A stretch of 6,058 nucleotides of DNA from an uncultured Desulfobulbaceae bacterium (GTDB lineage: Bacteria > Desulfobacterota > Desulfobulbia > Desulfobulbales > BM004): positions 1 to 6,058 of the forward strand of contig CAMYJP010000273.1 in NCBI GenBank assembly GCA_947258675.1, given 5' to 3'. The first letter of the stretch is position 1. The number at the start of each line of letters is the position of its first letter. Below, one piece after another: positions 6,018 to 6,058 of this stretch. The notes beneath the pieces were generated by a model that saw only the letters and a list, made by a program, of their open reading frames with translations, had not been told where the DNA came from and did no database searches. The position numbers were made by a program, and so were the translations under genes.

Positions 6018-6058
6018 CAGTGCGCTATTTTTTTCATAATGCTTTGCCAGCTGTGCCT

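Overview
The window is a conserved housekeeping operon, all on the + strand: infC (IF3), rpmI (L35), rplT (L20), pheS and pheT (phenylalanyl-tRNA synthetase alpha and beta), an IHF-alpha/HU-family gene, a small MerR-type regulator, then tRNA-Pro(GGG) and a strong Rho-independent terminator. Having pheST followed by ihfA is a proteobacterial arrangement. The extra MerR gene directly after ihfA, the tRNA-Pro behind it and the moderately AT-rich DNA suggest a member of the former Deltaproteobacteria (Desulfobacterota-like). This placement is inferred from gene order and protein style, not from a database search.

Layout: 1-43 is the tail of an upstream spacer with no supportable gene. infC (44-589) most likely starts at a rare ATT codon behind a strong Shine-Dalgarno. 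A 150-bp spacer leads to rpmI (740-937), and a 187-bp spacer holding an AU-rich stem-loop leads to rplT (1125-1475). pheS (1511-2518) and pheT (2537-5067) follow closely. The ihfA-like gene overlaps the pheT stop by ATGA (5064-5357), and the MerR gene begins 4 bp after it (5362-5805). tRNA-Pro is at 5863-5939 and its terminator at 5948-5982. The last 76 bp hold only short direct repeats.

The genes serve translation: initiation (IF3), large-subunit assembly (L35, L20), tRNA charging (PheST) and a tRNA. A nucleoid protein and a DNA-binding regulator ride at the 3' end. IF3 and L20 autoregulation are known for this operon family; the ATT start and the long spacers around rpmI fit such control here.

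The one real anomaly is in pheT. An 80-bp segment occurs twice in direct tandem (3608-3687 and 3688-3767), which shifts the frame and splits the gene into two ORFs. The copies differ at 7 positions, and all 7 are synonymous third-codon positions. The copies therefore diverged as functional coding sequence before being placed side by side. The best reading is an unmerged overlap between two strain variants in an assembly, not a mutation in a living cell. Removing either copy restores an 816-residue PheT. I see no previously undescribed biological system here.
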